64,000 bases of DNA, from contig NZ_JARUBF010000001.1 in assembly GCF_029626025.1 (NCBI RefSeq), positions 2,790,001-2,854,000 on the forward strand, given 5' to 3'. Below the pieces are notes generated by a model. The model was given only the letters and a program-made list of their open reading frames with translations, was not told where the DNA came from and did no database searches. This DNA is from Solwaraspora sp. WMMD406 (GTDB lineage Bacteria; Actinomycetota; Actinomycetes; Mycobacteriales; Micromonosporaceae). Positions within the stretch are counted from its first letter, which is position 1; each line of letters opens with the position of its first letter. Shown one piece after another: positions 34,450 to 42,559 of this stretch. The translations under genes and the position numbers were made by a program.

Positions 34450-35008
34450 GCTGCTACCTCCTCGTGCGCCACGGGCGTTCGTGGCAGGGTGCCGACGACC
34501 GCAGCGCGGCTGCGATCGTTCTCACGTGCCCGGTGGGGGTGTGTGGCAAACGTGCAGCTGGTACCGGTCCTGGTGTTCGCGTCCGCGTCGATCCGGCACG
34601 GCGCGGTGCGTTAGCTCACGTATGGGCGATCCGCGTCGTACCGACGGGTCAGTTAGGGTCATTACCTGTCGCCTGTCGGGCGTTCGTCGACCACCCGTGG
34701 GCGAGCGGTTCGCCAGTGACGCGGCGCCTCCGACCGGCCCGACCGGCCGCAGGAGGCGCCGCACCGTCTCTCGCCCGCACCACCATCTTGTCGTACCGAT
34801 CCGCTACGGTAGGAGTGACGGTCAGTCATGGCGTGTACCGCCGATCCTTGGGGGTTATGCTCCAGGATGTCTGATTGTGAGGCACTGTTGTCCGCGTAGG
34901 GCCGGAATCCGACCAGGCAGAGGCTGGCGGTGGCGCGTGCGAAGGAATACTCTCGGTCGCGGCCCGCGTACTGACGAGGCGCCCGCAGGGGCGAGTGGAG
35001 GTGCTTGC
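34450..35008. other. Intergenic region before the STAS-domain gene, with one hairpin
   Basis: This 559-base stretch has no convincing gene; open frames here are Arg/Pro-rich and lack ribosome sites. A hairpin with 11-bp arms (GCGGCGCCTCC and its complement) spans 34721-34762. Promoters for the flanking divergent genes probably lie here but no clear boxes were identified. Confidence 0.4.
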
Positions 35009-35374
35009 GTGAGCCTGTCGATTGGCACATCGATGCTGCCCGGTGGGGTCGTGGAGATTTCACCGCGTGGCGAAATAGACGTCGACACCGCGCACGAGGT
35101 CCGTGAGGCCGTGCAGGCGGTGTTGACCAAGGGCCGTCCGGCCCGGATCCAGCTCAACATGCGGCTGGTGACGTTCATCGACTCGGTCGGCATCAGCGCC
35201 ATGGTCGCCGGGTTCCAGGCCGCTGAGGTCAGCGGGATCAAACTCGTCGTCACCGAACCCAGTCGATTCGTTCACCGTCAGCTCTGGGTCACCGGGTTGC
35301 TGGGTCTGTTCGGTGCGCCGGAGCCCTACGTCGGCGATTCGGCGGACCGCGAGGTCCCGCTACCCGGTGCCTGA
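35009..35374 (+). CDS. STAS-domain anti-anti-sigma factor-like protein
   Basis: This 121-residue single-domain protein reads VEISPRGEIDVDTAHEVREA, then FIDSVGISAMVAGFQAA, the SpoIIAA-type phosphorylation loop with a conserved Ser after Asp. Such proteins bind anti-sigma kinases and release sigma factors when dephosphorylated. The GTG start has TGGAGG 7 bases upstream; a longer frame extends back to 34400 but lacks coding character. No anti-sigma kinase or sigma gene adjoins. A Ser/Thr kinase-like gene follows 155 bp downstream, an unproven link. Confidence 0.85.
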   Translation: MSLSIGTSMLPGGVVEISPRGEIDVDTAHEVREAVQAVLTKGRPARIQLNMRLVTFIDSVGISAMVAGFQAAEVSGIKLVVTEPSRFVHRQLWVTGLLGLFGAPEPYVGDSADREVPLPGA

Positions 35375-35529
35375 CGGCCGCCGCTGCCTGCGGAAGCGGT
35401 GCGGTCGCCTCGTCTTCGGATTAGCTCCGACGAACGGAGCGGTCCTCCGATGCCGAGCGTATTAGCAGCTCGTTAATCCTCGGTTGTTGACCTTGTCGGG
35501 CATGAGATCGTGCCGGAGGATGGTCGCTT

Positions 35530-36459
35530 GTGACATGGTTACGGGCGGGTACCACCATTCTCCGGCGCTATGTCGTTCTTTGTCCGATCGGCCAGGGCGG
35601 CGTGTCCGTGGTCTACCGGGCGGTCGACGTCCAGTCGGCGCGCCCGTTGGCGGTCAAGCTGTTGGCCCCGGCGGCGGCCGGCGATCCCCGGCCACGTGAC
35701 GACGTCCGTCATGAGGCGATGATTGCCGAGCGGTTGCGGCATCCGAGTGTTCCTCGCGTCTACGACGTCGGCGAACTTCCGCTCGGTGCCGGGGCCAGTT
35801 CCTCATACATTGTCATGGAACTCTTCGCCGGCCGGCAGCTGGCGCATCGGTTGGCCGACGGCGCAATAGCCTGGCGGGACGCGGTACGGGTCGCGGCCAC
35901 CGCCGCAGACCTGCTGGCCGTGGCGCACCGGCGGGGAGTCGTACATCGTGATCTGACGCCACACAACGTGATACTGGCCGCGACCGGGGCCAAGATCGTC
36001 GACTTCGGTCTGGCCGCCCTCGTCGACGGATCGAACCCGGCCGGGCCGCCCAGGCCCAGCGATGACGTCTACGCCCTCGGCGTGCTGCTCTACCATATGT
36101 TGACCGGCCGCTCGCCTTATCCGGGGCAGTCCGGATCGCCGGTGGGCGGTGCCCGGCACAGCGCCTTGGCGCCGACCCCGGTGCTGGCCGTCGCCGGCCT
36201 GCCCCGAGCCGTGGCCGACCTCTGCCGTCGCTGTATGAGCAAACAGCCCGAGGCCCGGCCGACCAGCAGCCAGGCGGCCTTGGCGCTGTGGGGGCTGCTG
36301 GACCAGCCGGCTCCGCTCGGCCATCCTGGATTGCTGGACCAGCCAGCTCCGCTCGGCCGGTCGGGTCCGTTGCGGATGCCGACCGCTGGCCCGCCGGTCG
36401 CGGCGGCATTGACGCCCGCTGGCCCGCCGGTCGCGGCGGCATTGACGCCTGCTGGATAA
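35530..36459 (+). CDS. Ser/Thr protein kinase-like protein with shortened activation loop
   Basis: This 309-residue soluble protein of the Hanks type shows the Gly loop GQGGVSVVYRA, Lys in LAVKLL, HRDLTPHNV and DFGLAAL. After DFG only about 14 residues precede SDDVYALGVLLYHMLTG, so the usual T-loop and APE motif are missing. Most bacterial kinases have about 30 residues there, with the activating Thr. Activity is therefore uncertain. The C-terminus ends in duplicated LLDQPAPLG and AGPPVAAALTP units instead of a membrane helix. The GTG start has GGAGG about 10 bases upstream. Confidence 0.8.
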   Translation: MTWLRAGTTILRRYVVLCPIGQGGVSVVYRAVDVQSARPLAVKLLAPAAAGDPRPRDDVRHEAMIAERLRHPSVPRVYDVGELPLGAGASSSYIVMELFAGRQLAHRLADGAIAWRDAVRVAATAADLLAVAHRRGVVHRDLTPHNVILAATGAKIVDFGLAALVDGSNPAGPPRPSDDVYALGVLLYHMLTGRSPYPGQSGSPVGGARHSALAPTPVLAVAGLPRAVADLCRRCMSKQPEARPTSSQAALALWGLLDQPAPLGHPGLLDQPAPLGRSGPLRMPTAGPPVAAALTPAGPPVAAALTPAG

Positions 36460-36593
36460 CAGCGGTCCCGCCCCCACCGCGCTGGTTGTCAGGTGTCCTG
36501 GGAGCTTTGGGTTCTATATCCCGATTATCAGCATCTGATCTTGTTTCCGATCATGCCGTGCCGACCCCGGCCGGTACGGCATCGTCGACGACG

Positions 36594-36633
36594 AGGACCC
36601 TTTCCCGGCGCTGTGCGTCGGGAAAGGGTTCCT
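36594..36633. terminator. Hairpin between convergent kinase-like and GH81 genes
   Basis: AGGACCCTTTCCCG pairs with CGGGAAAGGG-T-TCCT across an 11-nt loop with a single bulged T. Confidence 0.8.
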
Positions 36634-36659
36634 CCTTCATCGGGTGCCTACGACGCCCG

Positions 36660-39641
36660 TCAACCCAGCTGGAACGGCACCCGGATCGTCGACGGGGCGG
36701 CCGTGGCGGGAGCGTTCACCCGTACCGTCGTCGGCGCATTGCCGATGGCGTTCCAGAGCTCGAGCCGGACACATCCATTGCTCATCGGGGCGAAGCCGCC
36801 GCTGGCGGAGAGCAGGCCGGCGCTCTCCCGGTAGGTTTCGGTCCCCGGCACCGGGTCGGTGGCGAAGTAGCGGTAGGTCTCCACCCGCCGGTACGTCCCG
36901 GAGCCGGTGAAGTCGTAGGAGATCCGGGCCTGCACGCCCGCGCCGACCGCCGTACCCGCGTCGACCTGCAAGCTGAACGCGGTGGCCGCCGAGCGGTACG
37001 GTCCGGTCAGACCGCAGGCCCGCAAGGTGACCGGATCGCGGGGCGTGCCGTCGTGGTTCGCGCCCCCAGCCGACGGGATCGTCACCGTGGTGGCGGCCGT
37101 CCCGGCGGTGGAACTCAACACCCCGCCCGAGCGCAGATGGAACAGGTCCGAGGTGACGGGCGGACCGGTCGGCGACGGGCTCGGTGTCGGTGACACCGGC
37201 GGGGAGGCACTTGGCGAGGTGCTGGGGCTCGGCGACACCGTGGGGGGTGGGGTGGTGCCCGGGCCGCCGGTGGCGTTGCCGCCGCTCCAGGTGAAGGCGC
37301 CGGTGGTCGCCGTACGGCCGGCCGGCACGACGAGCCTGGTGCCATCGGAGAAGGTCACCGTCAATGGTGTGGCGGTGATGTTGGACGCCACGTACGTCCG
37401 GGCCCCGCCTCGGTTGAACACCGCGTACAGCGGGGTGTTCGCGGTGATGCCGGTGTCCACCCGACCCAGTGCGGCCAGGTTACGGATCCAGTGGAAGGTG
37501 TGTGCCCGACTTTCTCCCTCCTCGACCGGATAGTTAGGGTTCGCCCGCAGGTTGGTCAGGGCGGCGTCGCCGGCGCCGAGTGCCTGGAACGACCAGAGGA
37601 TGTCCTGCCAGACGGTTGGCGGACCACCGTTGTTGGTGACCAGGGCGTTCCAGTTGGTCGTGACGTAGTCCGGCCGGTAACCGAGGTAGAGCGACCCGCC
37701 GGTGATCGGGAGCATGTTGATCCCCTGGATCATCTCCGGCTCAGCGCTGAACCAGGTCGCGTACGCGCCGCCGTCGCCCCAGACCATGCCGACCGACCGG
37801 TGACCGAACGCGGTGGGGAAGTTGGTGTCCGACGAGTCGAACCAGTATTCCTGGATGGCCGCCGACTGGGTGGTGTAGATGTACAGTCCCGCGTCGCGGA
37901 TCGCGGTGTTGCCGGTGGCCAGGCCCCACTGGATCAGCGCGTTGGCGAAGTTCATCCCTTCCGACGACGACTCCTGGTTGTTGCCGGCGAAGAACGCGCC
38001 GTGCCCGGAGGCCCAGTCGTGGCCGGCGTAGATGTCGAAGTCGCGCAGGAACGGGAACATCGGGTCGGCCCGGTCCCAGCTGTTGGCGTCGCGGATCAAC
38101 AGGTTGACCATGCCGCCGTACTGGTTGGTCGACGCCCAGGTCGGGTCGAACTTGGCCAGTGTCGCGGCGGCGGCGATGTAGTAGCCGTAGTGGAAGTGGT
38201 GGTCGTTGAGATCGGTGTCGGAGCCGTACGAGGCGGGGTAGCCGACCAGCGTGCCCCAGGCTTGGTCGTAGAAGAAGACCCGCTGGCTCTTGCCCGGGCT
38301 GGCGGTGAACCAGTCGGTCAGTCGGGTCCGGATCGCGGCCAGCAGATGATCGCGTTGCGCGGTCCGGCCGAGCTGGTCGGCGATCTCGGCCAGCCGGGCG
38401 GCCCGGCCGAGCGCCTTGCCGGTCCAGTAGGTGTCGTTGTTGAACCCGGCGAACGGATCGCCGGACGCGGCCTGGTCCAGGTGGGCGGTCAGCGTCGCGA
38501 GATCGGCGCCGGCGCTGGTCGCCACCGCTGGCACCTCAGGCAGTACGCCGTGGAACCGCATCGCGGTGCCGAACGAGCTCGCGCCGACCAGGTTGCGCAT
38601 CGGGCCTCGGGCCGAGACGTAGGTCTCCGGGATCGGGCTGCCGGCGGCGAGGTGCTTCCACTGGTGGGGGTAGAGCGAGATCACGGTCCCGTTCGTTGAT
38701 CCTTCGCGGGCCACGGTGGTGACGCTGTAGGTGGCCTGCACGGTGCTGGTCGCCTGCTGGTAGTTCCAGCTCACCCGGGTCCCGGTGACGTGCGCGTGCG
38801 CGTACTGGCCGTAGCTGTCCATCAGCGCGACGCGTCGGGCGGTGGTGGTGCCGGGGGTGGTCGGCAGCAGTGCGACGGAGAGGTAGCCCCGGCCGGAGAG
38901 CGTCGAGGTGATGGTGGTCCCGGAGACCGTCCAGCTCGCGCCGCTCGGTGCGTAGGCCACGTAGTCGTGGCCGCGCATGGAGAAGCCCACCCGGCTGCCG
39001 CTGTGGTGCCAGACCGTCGGGGTGCCGGGAAAGCTCAGTTGCGCGTTGCCGCCGGTGACTTGGGCGTACACGAACGGCAGACCGTGGCCGACGGTGGCCC
39101 GCAGGGTGCGGGCGCCGTCCGACCAGTAGGGGCTGACCGTCCAGTCGCTCCAGCCATCGACCTTGACGTCGGGTGCGGCGAGTCCGGCCACGCCGAGGGT
39201 GAACTCCCGGGTGTACGGGTAGTGGTATTCGCCGACGCCGGTCGAGGTGCCGGAGATGGCGGCTTCGGTGGTGTACGAGATCCCGAGGCCGCCCGAGGTC
39301 GGCTGGAAGGACATCGGGTGGGCGTGCAACGGTTCGGAGTAGGCGCAGTTGTAGCGCTTGAACAGTAGCGACGACCACCAGTCATTGGTGGGTACCGCGC
39401 CGGCGGGGGCGTTGGCGGTGACGTACTGCCGGGGGTTGGTGGCGATGGTGCCGCAGGCGGTGGGGGCTGCCGCGCCGGCGGGCCGGGTCGTGGTGTAGCT
39501 GCCGGCACCGACGGTGGCGGCATCGGCGGTACGCAGTACGCCGAAGATCAGCCCGCTGGCCACCAACGCCGTGGCGGCGGTGGCGGCCAGGAGCCGGCGT
39601 GGGACGCGGCCGGATCCCACTCCACGGATCGACAGGTTCAT
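36660..39641 (-). CDS. Secreted GH81 endo-beta-1,3-glucanase with C-terminal glucan-binding module
   Basis: This 993-residue exported enzyme should cleave beta-1,3-glucans such as fungal cell walls or callose. The start MNLSIRG follows a GGAGG site by 6 bases; the upstream in-frame ATG at 39695 has none. A signal peptide ends near TADAAT. GH81 landmarks are PTNDWWSSLLFKRYN, LHAHPMSFQP, DHHFHYGYYIAAAA and AGNNQESSSEGMNF, which holds the expected catalytic Glu. After a Pro/Ser linker (TVSPSPSTSPSASPP), the last 150 residues (FHLRSGGVLSS to VPFQLG) resemble a CBM56-type beta-1,3-glucan-binding domain. LacI-type palindromes lie upstream. Confidence 0.92.
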   Translation of the reverse strand: MNLSIRGVGSGRVPRRLLAATAATALVASGLIFGVLRTADAATVGAGSYTTTRPAGAAAPTACGTIATNPRQYVTANAPAGAVPTNDWWSSLLFKRYNCAYSEPLHAHPMSFQPTSGGLGISYTTEAAISGTSTGVGEYHYPYTREFTLGVAGLAAPDVKVDGWSDWTVSPYWSDGARTLRATVGHGLPFVYAQVTGGNAQLSFPGTPTVWHHSGSRVGFSMRGHDYVAYAPSGASWTVSGTTITSTLSGRGYLSVALLPTTPGTTTARRVALMDSYGQYAHAHVTGTRVSWNYQQATSTVQATYSVTTVAREGSTNGTVISLYPHQWKHLAAGSPIPETYVSARGPMRNLVGASSFGTAMRFHGVLPEVPAVATSAGADLATLTAHLDQAASGDPFAGFNNDTYWTGKALGRAARLAEIADQLGRTAQRDHLLAAIRTRLTDWFTASPGKSQRVFFYDQAWGTLVGYPASYGSDTDLNDHHFHYGYYIAAAATLAKFDPTWASTNQYGGMVNLLIRDANSWDRADPMFPFLRDFDIYAGHDWASGHGAFFAGNNQESSSEGMNFANALIQWGLATGNTAIRDAGLYIYTTQSAAIQEYWFDSSDTNFPTAFGHRSVGMVWGDGGAYATWFSAEPEMIQGINMLPITGGSLYLGYRPDYVTTNWNALVTNNGGPPTVWQDILWSFQALGAGDAALTNLRANPNYPVEEGESRAHTFHWIRNLAALGRVDTGITANTPLYAVFNRGGARTYVASNITATPLTVTFSDGTRLVVPAGRTATTGAFTWSGGNATGGPGTTPPPTVSPSPSTSPSASPPVSPTPSPSPTGPPVTSDLFHLRSGGVLSSTAGTAATTVTIPSAGGANHDGTPRDPVTLRACGLTGPYRSAATAFSLQVDAGTAVGAGVQARISYDFTGSGTYRRVETYRYFATDPVPGTETYRESAGLLSASGGFAPMSNGCVRLELWNAIGNAPTTVRVNAPATAAPSTIRVPFQLG

Positions 39642-39791
39642 GGTGCCTCCGGTTTGATCGGGCGCGTCGATGTCGGTAAGAAATTTCACGCCCATTAATG
39701 AGTTATTGCCAGGAGGTCACCAGAGCGGCAGACCTCTGTCAATGTCCGGGCACCGGTTTTTTCGAAGTTCCGGACCGGTGGGTCGTCTCTG

Positions 39792-39840
39792 TTGACAGTG
39801 CGGCCGGTGGTGCTATATAAACGCCTGAGAGAGCGCTCTC
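39792..39840 (+). promoter_or_regulatory. Rightward TTGACA/TATATA promoter with adjacent LacI-type operator
   Basis: TTGACA (39792-39797) is followed after 16 bases by TATATA (39814-39819), or after 18 by TATAAA. The 12-bp palindrome GAGAGCGCTCTC (39829-39840) sits at the expected start point. TATATA also reads leftwards, so a GH81 promoter with this operator inside its spacer is possible. Confidence 0.55.
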
Positions 39841-39896
39841 ACGGGCTGTTGGGTCGATGATTACGCTGGTGAGCGGCCATGCTCTCTCATGTCGAA

Positions 39897-39906
39897 AGAG
39901 CGCTCT
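39897..39906. promoter_or_regulatory. Second LacI-type palindrome near GH81
   Basis: AGAGCGCTCT lies 57 bases from the end of the first palindrome and 12 bases inside a leftward TTGACA box (39923-39918). Paired sites at this spacing are typical for LacI-family repressors that loop DNA. Confidence 0.5.
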
Positions 39907-39988
39907 CAGCGACAGATTGTCAACTGTGGACGGTCGGCGACAGGGTCTTGCCCTCCGCGACGGGGTGCTATTGATTTCGGACGTGGAC

Positions 39989-40038
39989 GCGGCACGAAGG
40001 CGGGCTCACCGGTACCGGTGAGCCCGCCTTCGTGCCGC
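39989..40038. terminator. 50-bp perfect palindrome, terminator of the M15-like gene
   Basis: Two perfect 25-bp arms meet without a loop; the left arm starts GCGGCACGAAGGCGGG and the centre is ACCGGTACCGGT. It starts 21 bases beyond the stop of the leftward gene that ends at 40060. Confidence 0.9.
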
Positions 40039-40059
40039 GTCTCGTGCCGCGCTGCCCGA

Positions 40060-41217
40060 TCAGTAGACGGAGAGGTGAACGTGGTTTGTGTGGTCGCTGG
40101 ACGGGTCGCCGCCCGCGCCGCTGTACGCCTTCCAGCCGCTGCTCGGCAGCCAGATGCGCTTGTACCAGATCACGTAGAGCACGCCGAGTCGGTCGGCGTT
40201 GTTGATGTAGTAGTTGGCCAGGTTGTCGCCGTAGGTCTTGTCCCCACCGCTGGCGGCCCCACCGAAGCCGTTCGGCTGGGCTGCGAAGTCGCAGGCGCGT
40301 CCCTTCGGGTGCTCACCCGAGCCGCCGTTACGGAAGCAGGAGACGTATCGGGTGAAACCCGCCGCCTTCGCCTGGTTGAGCGCATGCAGGGTCCGTGGCG
40401 TGATGCAGCCCGAGGTGGTCGGGTCGTTGATGCTGCACGATTCCGAGGGCCATGAGCCGTTCGCGTTGCGTGGTGCCGGCGTGGCGGACGCGCTGCTCGA
40501 GCCCGACGACGACCCGGACGACGACGACCCGGACGACGACGACCCGGACGACGACGACCCGGACGACGACGACCCGGACGAGCTGCTGGCGGCTCGCTCG
40601 GCTGCGGCGGCCCGTTCGGCCTCGGCACGTTCCTCGGCGGCGATGGCGACGGCGAGCGCCCGCTCGGCCTGGTTCTTGCGCTGATCCATGATGGTGAGCT
40701 GCTTTCGCTGCTCGCGGATCTCGTGGTCGATGGCAGCCTTCGACCGGGTGACCTGGTCGCGGGTGCGGTACAGCTCACGCAGCTGCTTTTCCTCGTTGGC
40801 GGTCACGGCGCTCAGCGCGGCCGCCCGGTCCAGGAAGCCTTCCGGCGAGGTGCTGTTGAGCAACGCGGAGACCGGTCCCAGCCGGCCGTTACGGTACGCG
40901 CGGTCGACGAGTTGCCCGACGTTGTCGTTGCGCACCCTCAGGTCGGCCTCGATCCCGGTCAACTGTTCGGTCAGTTGCCGTTCGCGTTTGGTCGAGTGGT
41001 CGAGCGCTGCCTTCGCGTCGATCCAGCCTTTGGACGCCGCGTCGAGTTCCTTGCGCAGGCTGGGCGTGCCGCCCTCGTCGTCGGCGTCGGCGGGGGCGCG
41101 GGTCGGCGGTGCCGCTTCGGCGGACGGGCCCGGCGGGGCCCCGGTGATCGCGATCAGGACCACGGTCAGCGCCGCGAGTAACCCGAACCGGGCTCTCCTG
41201 TCAATTGTGGATGTCAC
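40060..41217 (-). CDS. Secreted coiled-coil protein with M15-type (VldE/ARB-07466-like) peptidase domain
   Basis: This 385-residue exported protein has a signal peptide ending near AEAAPP. A long coiled coil follows (LRKELDAASKGWIDAKAALDHS through about residue 215), then a linker of SSSSG repeats and a C-terminal domain. The domain carries the M15 zinc-site pattern GEHPKGRACDF and DHTNHVHLSV (His, Asp, His), plus YVSCFRN. Peptidoglycan is the likely substrate. The N-terminal coiled coil resembles those of actinobacterial wall hydrolases that are autoinhibited or FtsEX-linked. A c-di-AMP riboswitch in the leader supports a cell-wall role. Confidence 0.88.
   Translation of the reverse strand: MTSTIDRRARFGLLAALTVVLIAITGAPPGPSAEAAPPTRAPADADDEGGTPSLRKELDAASKGWIDAKAALDHSTKRERQLTEQLTGIEADLRVRNDNVGQLVDRAYRNGRLGPVSALLNSTSPEGFLDRAAALSAVTANEEKQLRELYRTRDQVTRSKAAIDHEIREQRKQLTIMDQRKNQAERALAVAIAAEERAEAERAAAAERAASSSSGSSSSGSSSSGSSSSGSSSSGSSSGSSSASATPAPRNANGSWPSESCSINDPTTSGCITPRTLHALNQAKAAGFTRYVSCFRNGGSGEHPKGRACDFAAQPNGFGGAASGGDKTYGDNLANYYINNADRLGVLYVIWYKRIWLPSSGWKAYSGAGGDPSSDHTNHVHLSVY
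40504..40580 (-). repeat. 15-bp tandem repeats encoding the SSSSG linker
   Basis: About five units built of GAC/GACGACCCG triplets on the + strand encode Ser4-Gly on the coding strand. Length can vary by slippage. Confidence 0.85.
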
Positions 41218-41224
41218 GTGCGGA

Positions 41225-41340
41225 GTTCCTTCCGTCAGCCGCCGACCGGGTTAGCTGACGGGTTCGGGACGGAAGATCCCTACCGCTGGCGCGGATGCAC
41301 CCCAGGAACGTGGTTCCCCGGCTCGCCGTGAGGCGATTAG
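41225..41340 (-). promoter_or_regulatory. Cyclic di-AMP riboswitch (ydaO/yuaA type)
   Basis: Read leftwards, the leader contains GGCGAGCCGGGGAACC, then CCTGGGGTGCATC, then AGGGATCTTCCGTCCCGAACCCGTCAGCTAACCCGG in consecutive blocks. These are the conserved core strings of actinobacterial ydaO-type aptamers. It ends a few bases before the ribosome-binding region (GGAAGGA) of the M15-like gene. In actinobacteria this class controls secreted wall hydrolases, generally switching them off when c-di-AMP is high. Confidence 0.92.
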
Positions 41341-41521
41341 GCGACGGCCCCCGCGAGCGCCGGAGGGGCGCCGCCCTGACGGTGGCCGGAGCCGAGACTA
41401 CCGGCTGTGGAGGCTCCTGTCTCGACATTGACCAACATGTTTTGTCCAGATTAATAGGAAATATCAGATCAGCGAGGTGGCTAGTGTCGCGGGAAGGTCA
41501 CGAGATTTAAGCATCCACTAA

Positions 41522-42430
41522 TCACCAGTGGGTCGGTCCGCAGGCGTCGGTCGGTGTCGGAGGTTCGACTTGTAGCGTAGCGTGATCGATCCCGAACTCG
41601 CGGTGCAAAGCTGTTCTGGCGTCGCGTAGCACCCCGCCGATCTCGGCCGCCGGTTCCACGGTCAGGTGCGCCGAGGCCACCTCCATCCCCGAGGTGAGCG
41701 TCCAGACGTGCAGGTCGTGCACGTCCCGCACCCCGGGTACGGCCGCCAGACAGTCCCGCACCCGCGGCACGTCCAGGTGCTTCGGGGCGGCCTGCACCAG
41801 GATCCGGATCGCGGCGGTGGCCAGTCGCCAGGTGCGCGGCAGGATGAACAGACCCACACCGACGGCGACCGCCGGATCGGCGTACCACCAGCCGGTGGTG
41901 GCGATCACGAGCGCGGCGGCGATCACGCCGACCGACCCGATCAGGTCACCGAAGACTTCGAGGTGGGCGCCGCGTACGTTGATGTTGTCCCGCGCGCCGG
42001 CCCGCAGCAGGGCGAAGGCGACCACGTTGGCCACCAGTCCGGCCAAGGCCACCACCAGCATCGGTCCGGCCGGCACCGGCTCCGGTGCCGCGAACCGGCG
42101 GACCGCCTCGACCAGTACGTAGACCGCGACCCCGCCGAGCAGGATCGCGTTGGTCAGGGCGGCCAGCACTTCCAACCGGTAGAGGCCGAAGGTGCGCTGC
42201 GGATCGTCAGTGGGTCGGCGGGTCGCGGTGATCGCGGCCAGGGCCATTCCGATGCCCAGGACGTCGGTGAACATGTGACCGGCGTCGGAGAGCAGCGCGA
42301 GGGAGCCGGTCAGCAGCGCGGCCACCGCTTCGACGACCATGAAGACCGCCAACAGGACGAACGCTGCCCAGAGTCGCCCCCGGTGCCGCAGGCCGGCGGC
42401 GCTCGCGCCGTGATCGTGTCCCGCGCCCAC
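41522..42430 (-). CDS. Cation diffusion facilitator (zinc/cobalt/cadmium exporter, CzcD-like)
   Basis: This 302-residue membrane protein has six helices and a cytoplasmic domain, expelling divalent metals by proton exchange. The metal site is seen in LLSDAGHMFTD (helix 2) and HLEVFGDLIGS (helix 5). The N-terminus is His-rich (GAGHDHGAS). The C-terminal domain has LAAVPGVRDVHDLHVWTLTSG, typical of ZnT/CzcD proteins. The GTG at 42430 has GGAAGG about 8 bases upstream; GTG 42439 is too close to that site. An inverted repeat upstream resembles ArsR/SmtB operators. Confidence 0.92.
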   Translation of the reverse strand: MGAGHDHGASAAGLRHRGRLWAAFVLLAVFMVVEAVAALLTGSLALLSDAGHMFTDVLGIGMALAAITATRRPTDDPQRTFGLYRLEVLAALTNAILLGGVAVYVLVEAVRRFAAPEPVPAGPMLVVALAGLVANVVAFALLRAGARDNINVRGAHLEVFGDLIGSVGVIAAALVIATTGWWYADPAVAVGVGLFILPRTWRLATAAIRILVQAAPKHLDVPRVRDCLAAVPGVRDVHDLHVWTLTSGMEVASAHLTVEPAAEIGGVLRDARTALHREFGIDHATLQVEPPTPTDACGPTHW

Positions 42431-42472
42431 GCTCGCCACCTTCCGTCGTCCGGCCCACCAACAGCAGATTAA

Positions 42473-42495
42473 TGCGCACATCGCTATATGTGCAA
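42473..42495. promoter_or_regulatory. Inverted repeat upstream of the CDF exporter, possible metal-sensor operator
   Basis: GCACAT and ATGTGC arms (42476-42481, 42488-42493) are separated by six bases in an AT-rich patch. The shape fits ArsR/SmtB-family sites such as those controlling CzrA/NmtR targets. No regulator gene is adjacent. Confidence 0.4.
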
Positions 42496-42559
42496 TAAAG
42501 AGCGGTGGTGAAGTCGGCCGAGTCGTCTCGCCAAGTCGTCCCGCCGAGTCGAAACCCGC

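Larger units (their letters stand above)
39829..40038 (+). ncRNA. Candidate small RNA between orphan promoter and perfect palindrome
   Basis: A transcript from the rightward promoter would start near 39829 and meet the 50-bp palindrome at 39989-40038, giving about 210 nt. No credible ORF lies within; the frame from ATG 39889 lacks a ribosome site and coding composition. The alternative is that the hairpin only ends the convergent M15-like gene. Confidence 0.3.
39642..40059. other. Regulatory intergenic region between GH81 and the M15-like gene
   Basis: This 418-base AT-enriched gap carries a strong rightward promoter-like pair, two LacI-type palindromes and a 50-bp palindrome, each listed separately. 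It also holds an inverted repeat with CACCGGT arms at 39751-39780 and two leftward TTGACA boxes (39742-39737 and 39923-39918) that could serve the GH81 gene. Confidence 0.6.

Noticed and set aside
39889-40455. Rightward ORF beginning MSKERSQRQ
   Set aside because: No ribosome site, runs through the 50-bp palindrome and antisense to the M15-like gene; composition is not protein-like.
40504-40580. Repeat array that might suggest a CRISPR
   Set aside because: Units are contiguous 15-mers in frame with a Ser/Gly linker, with no spacers.
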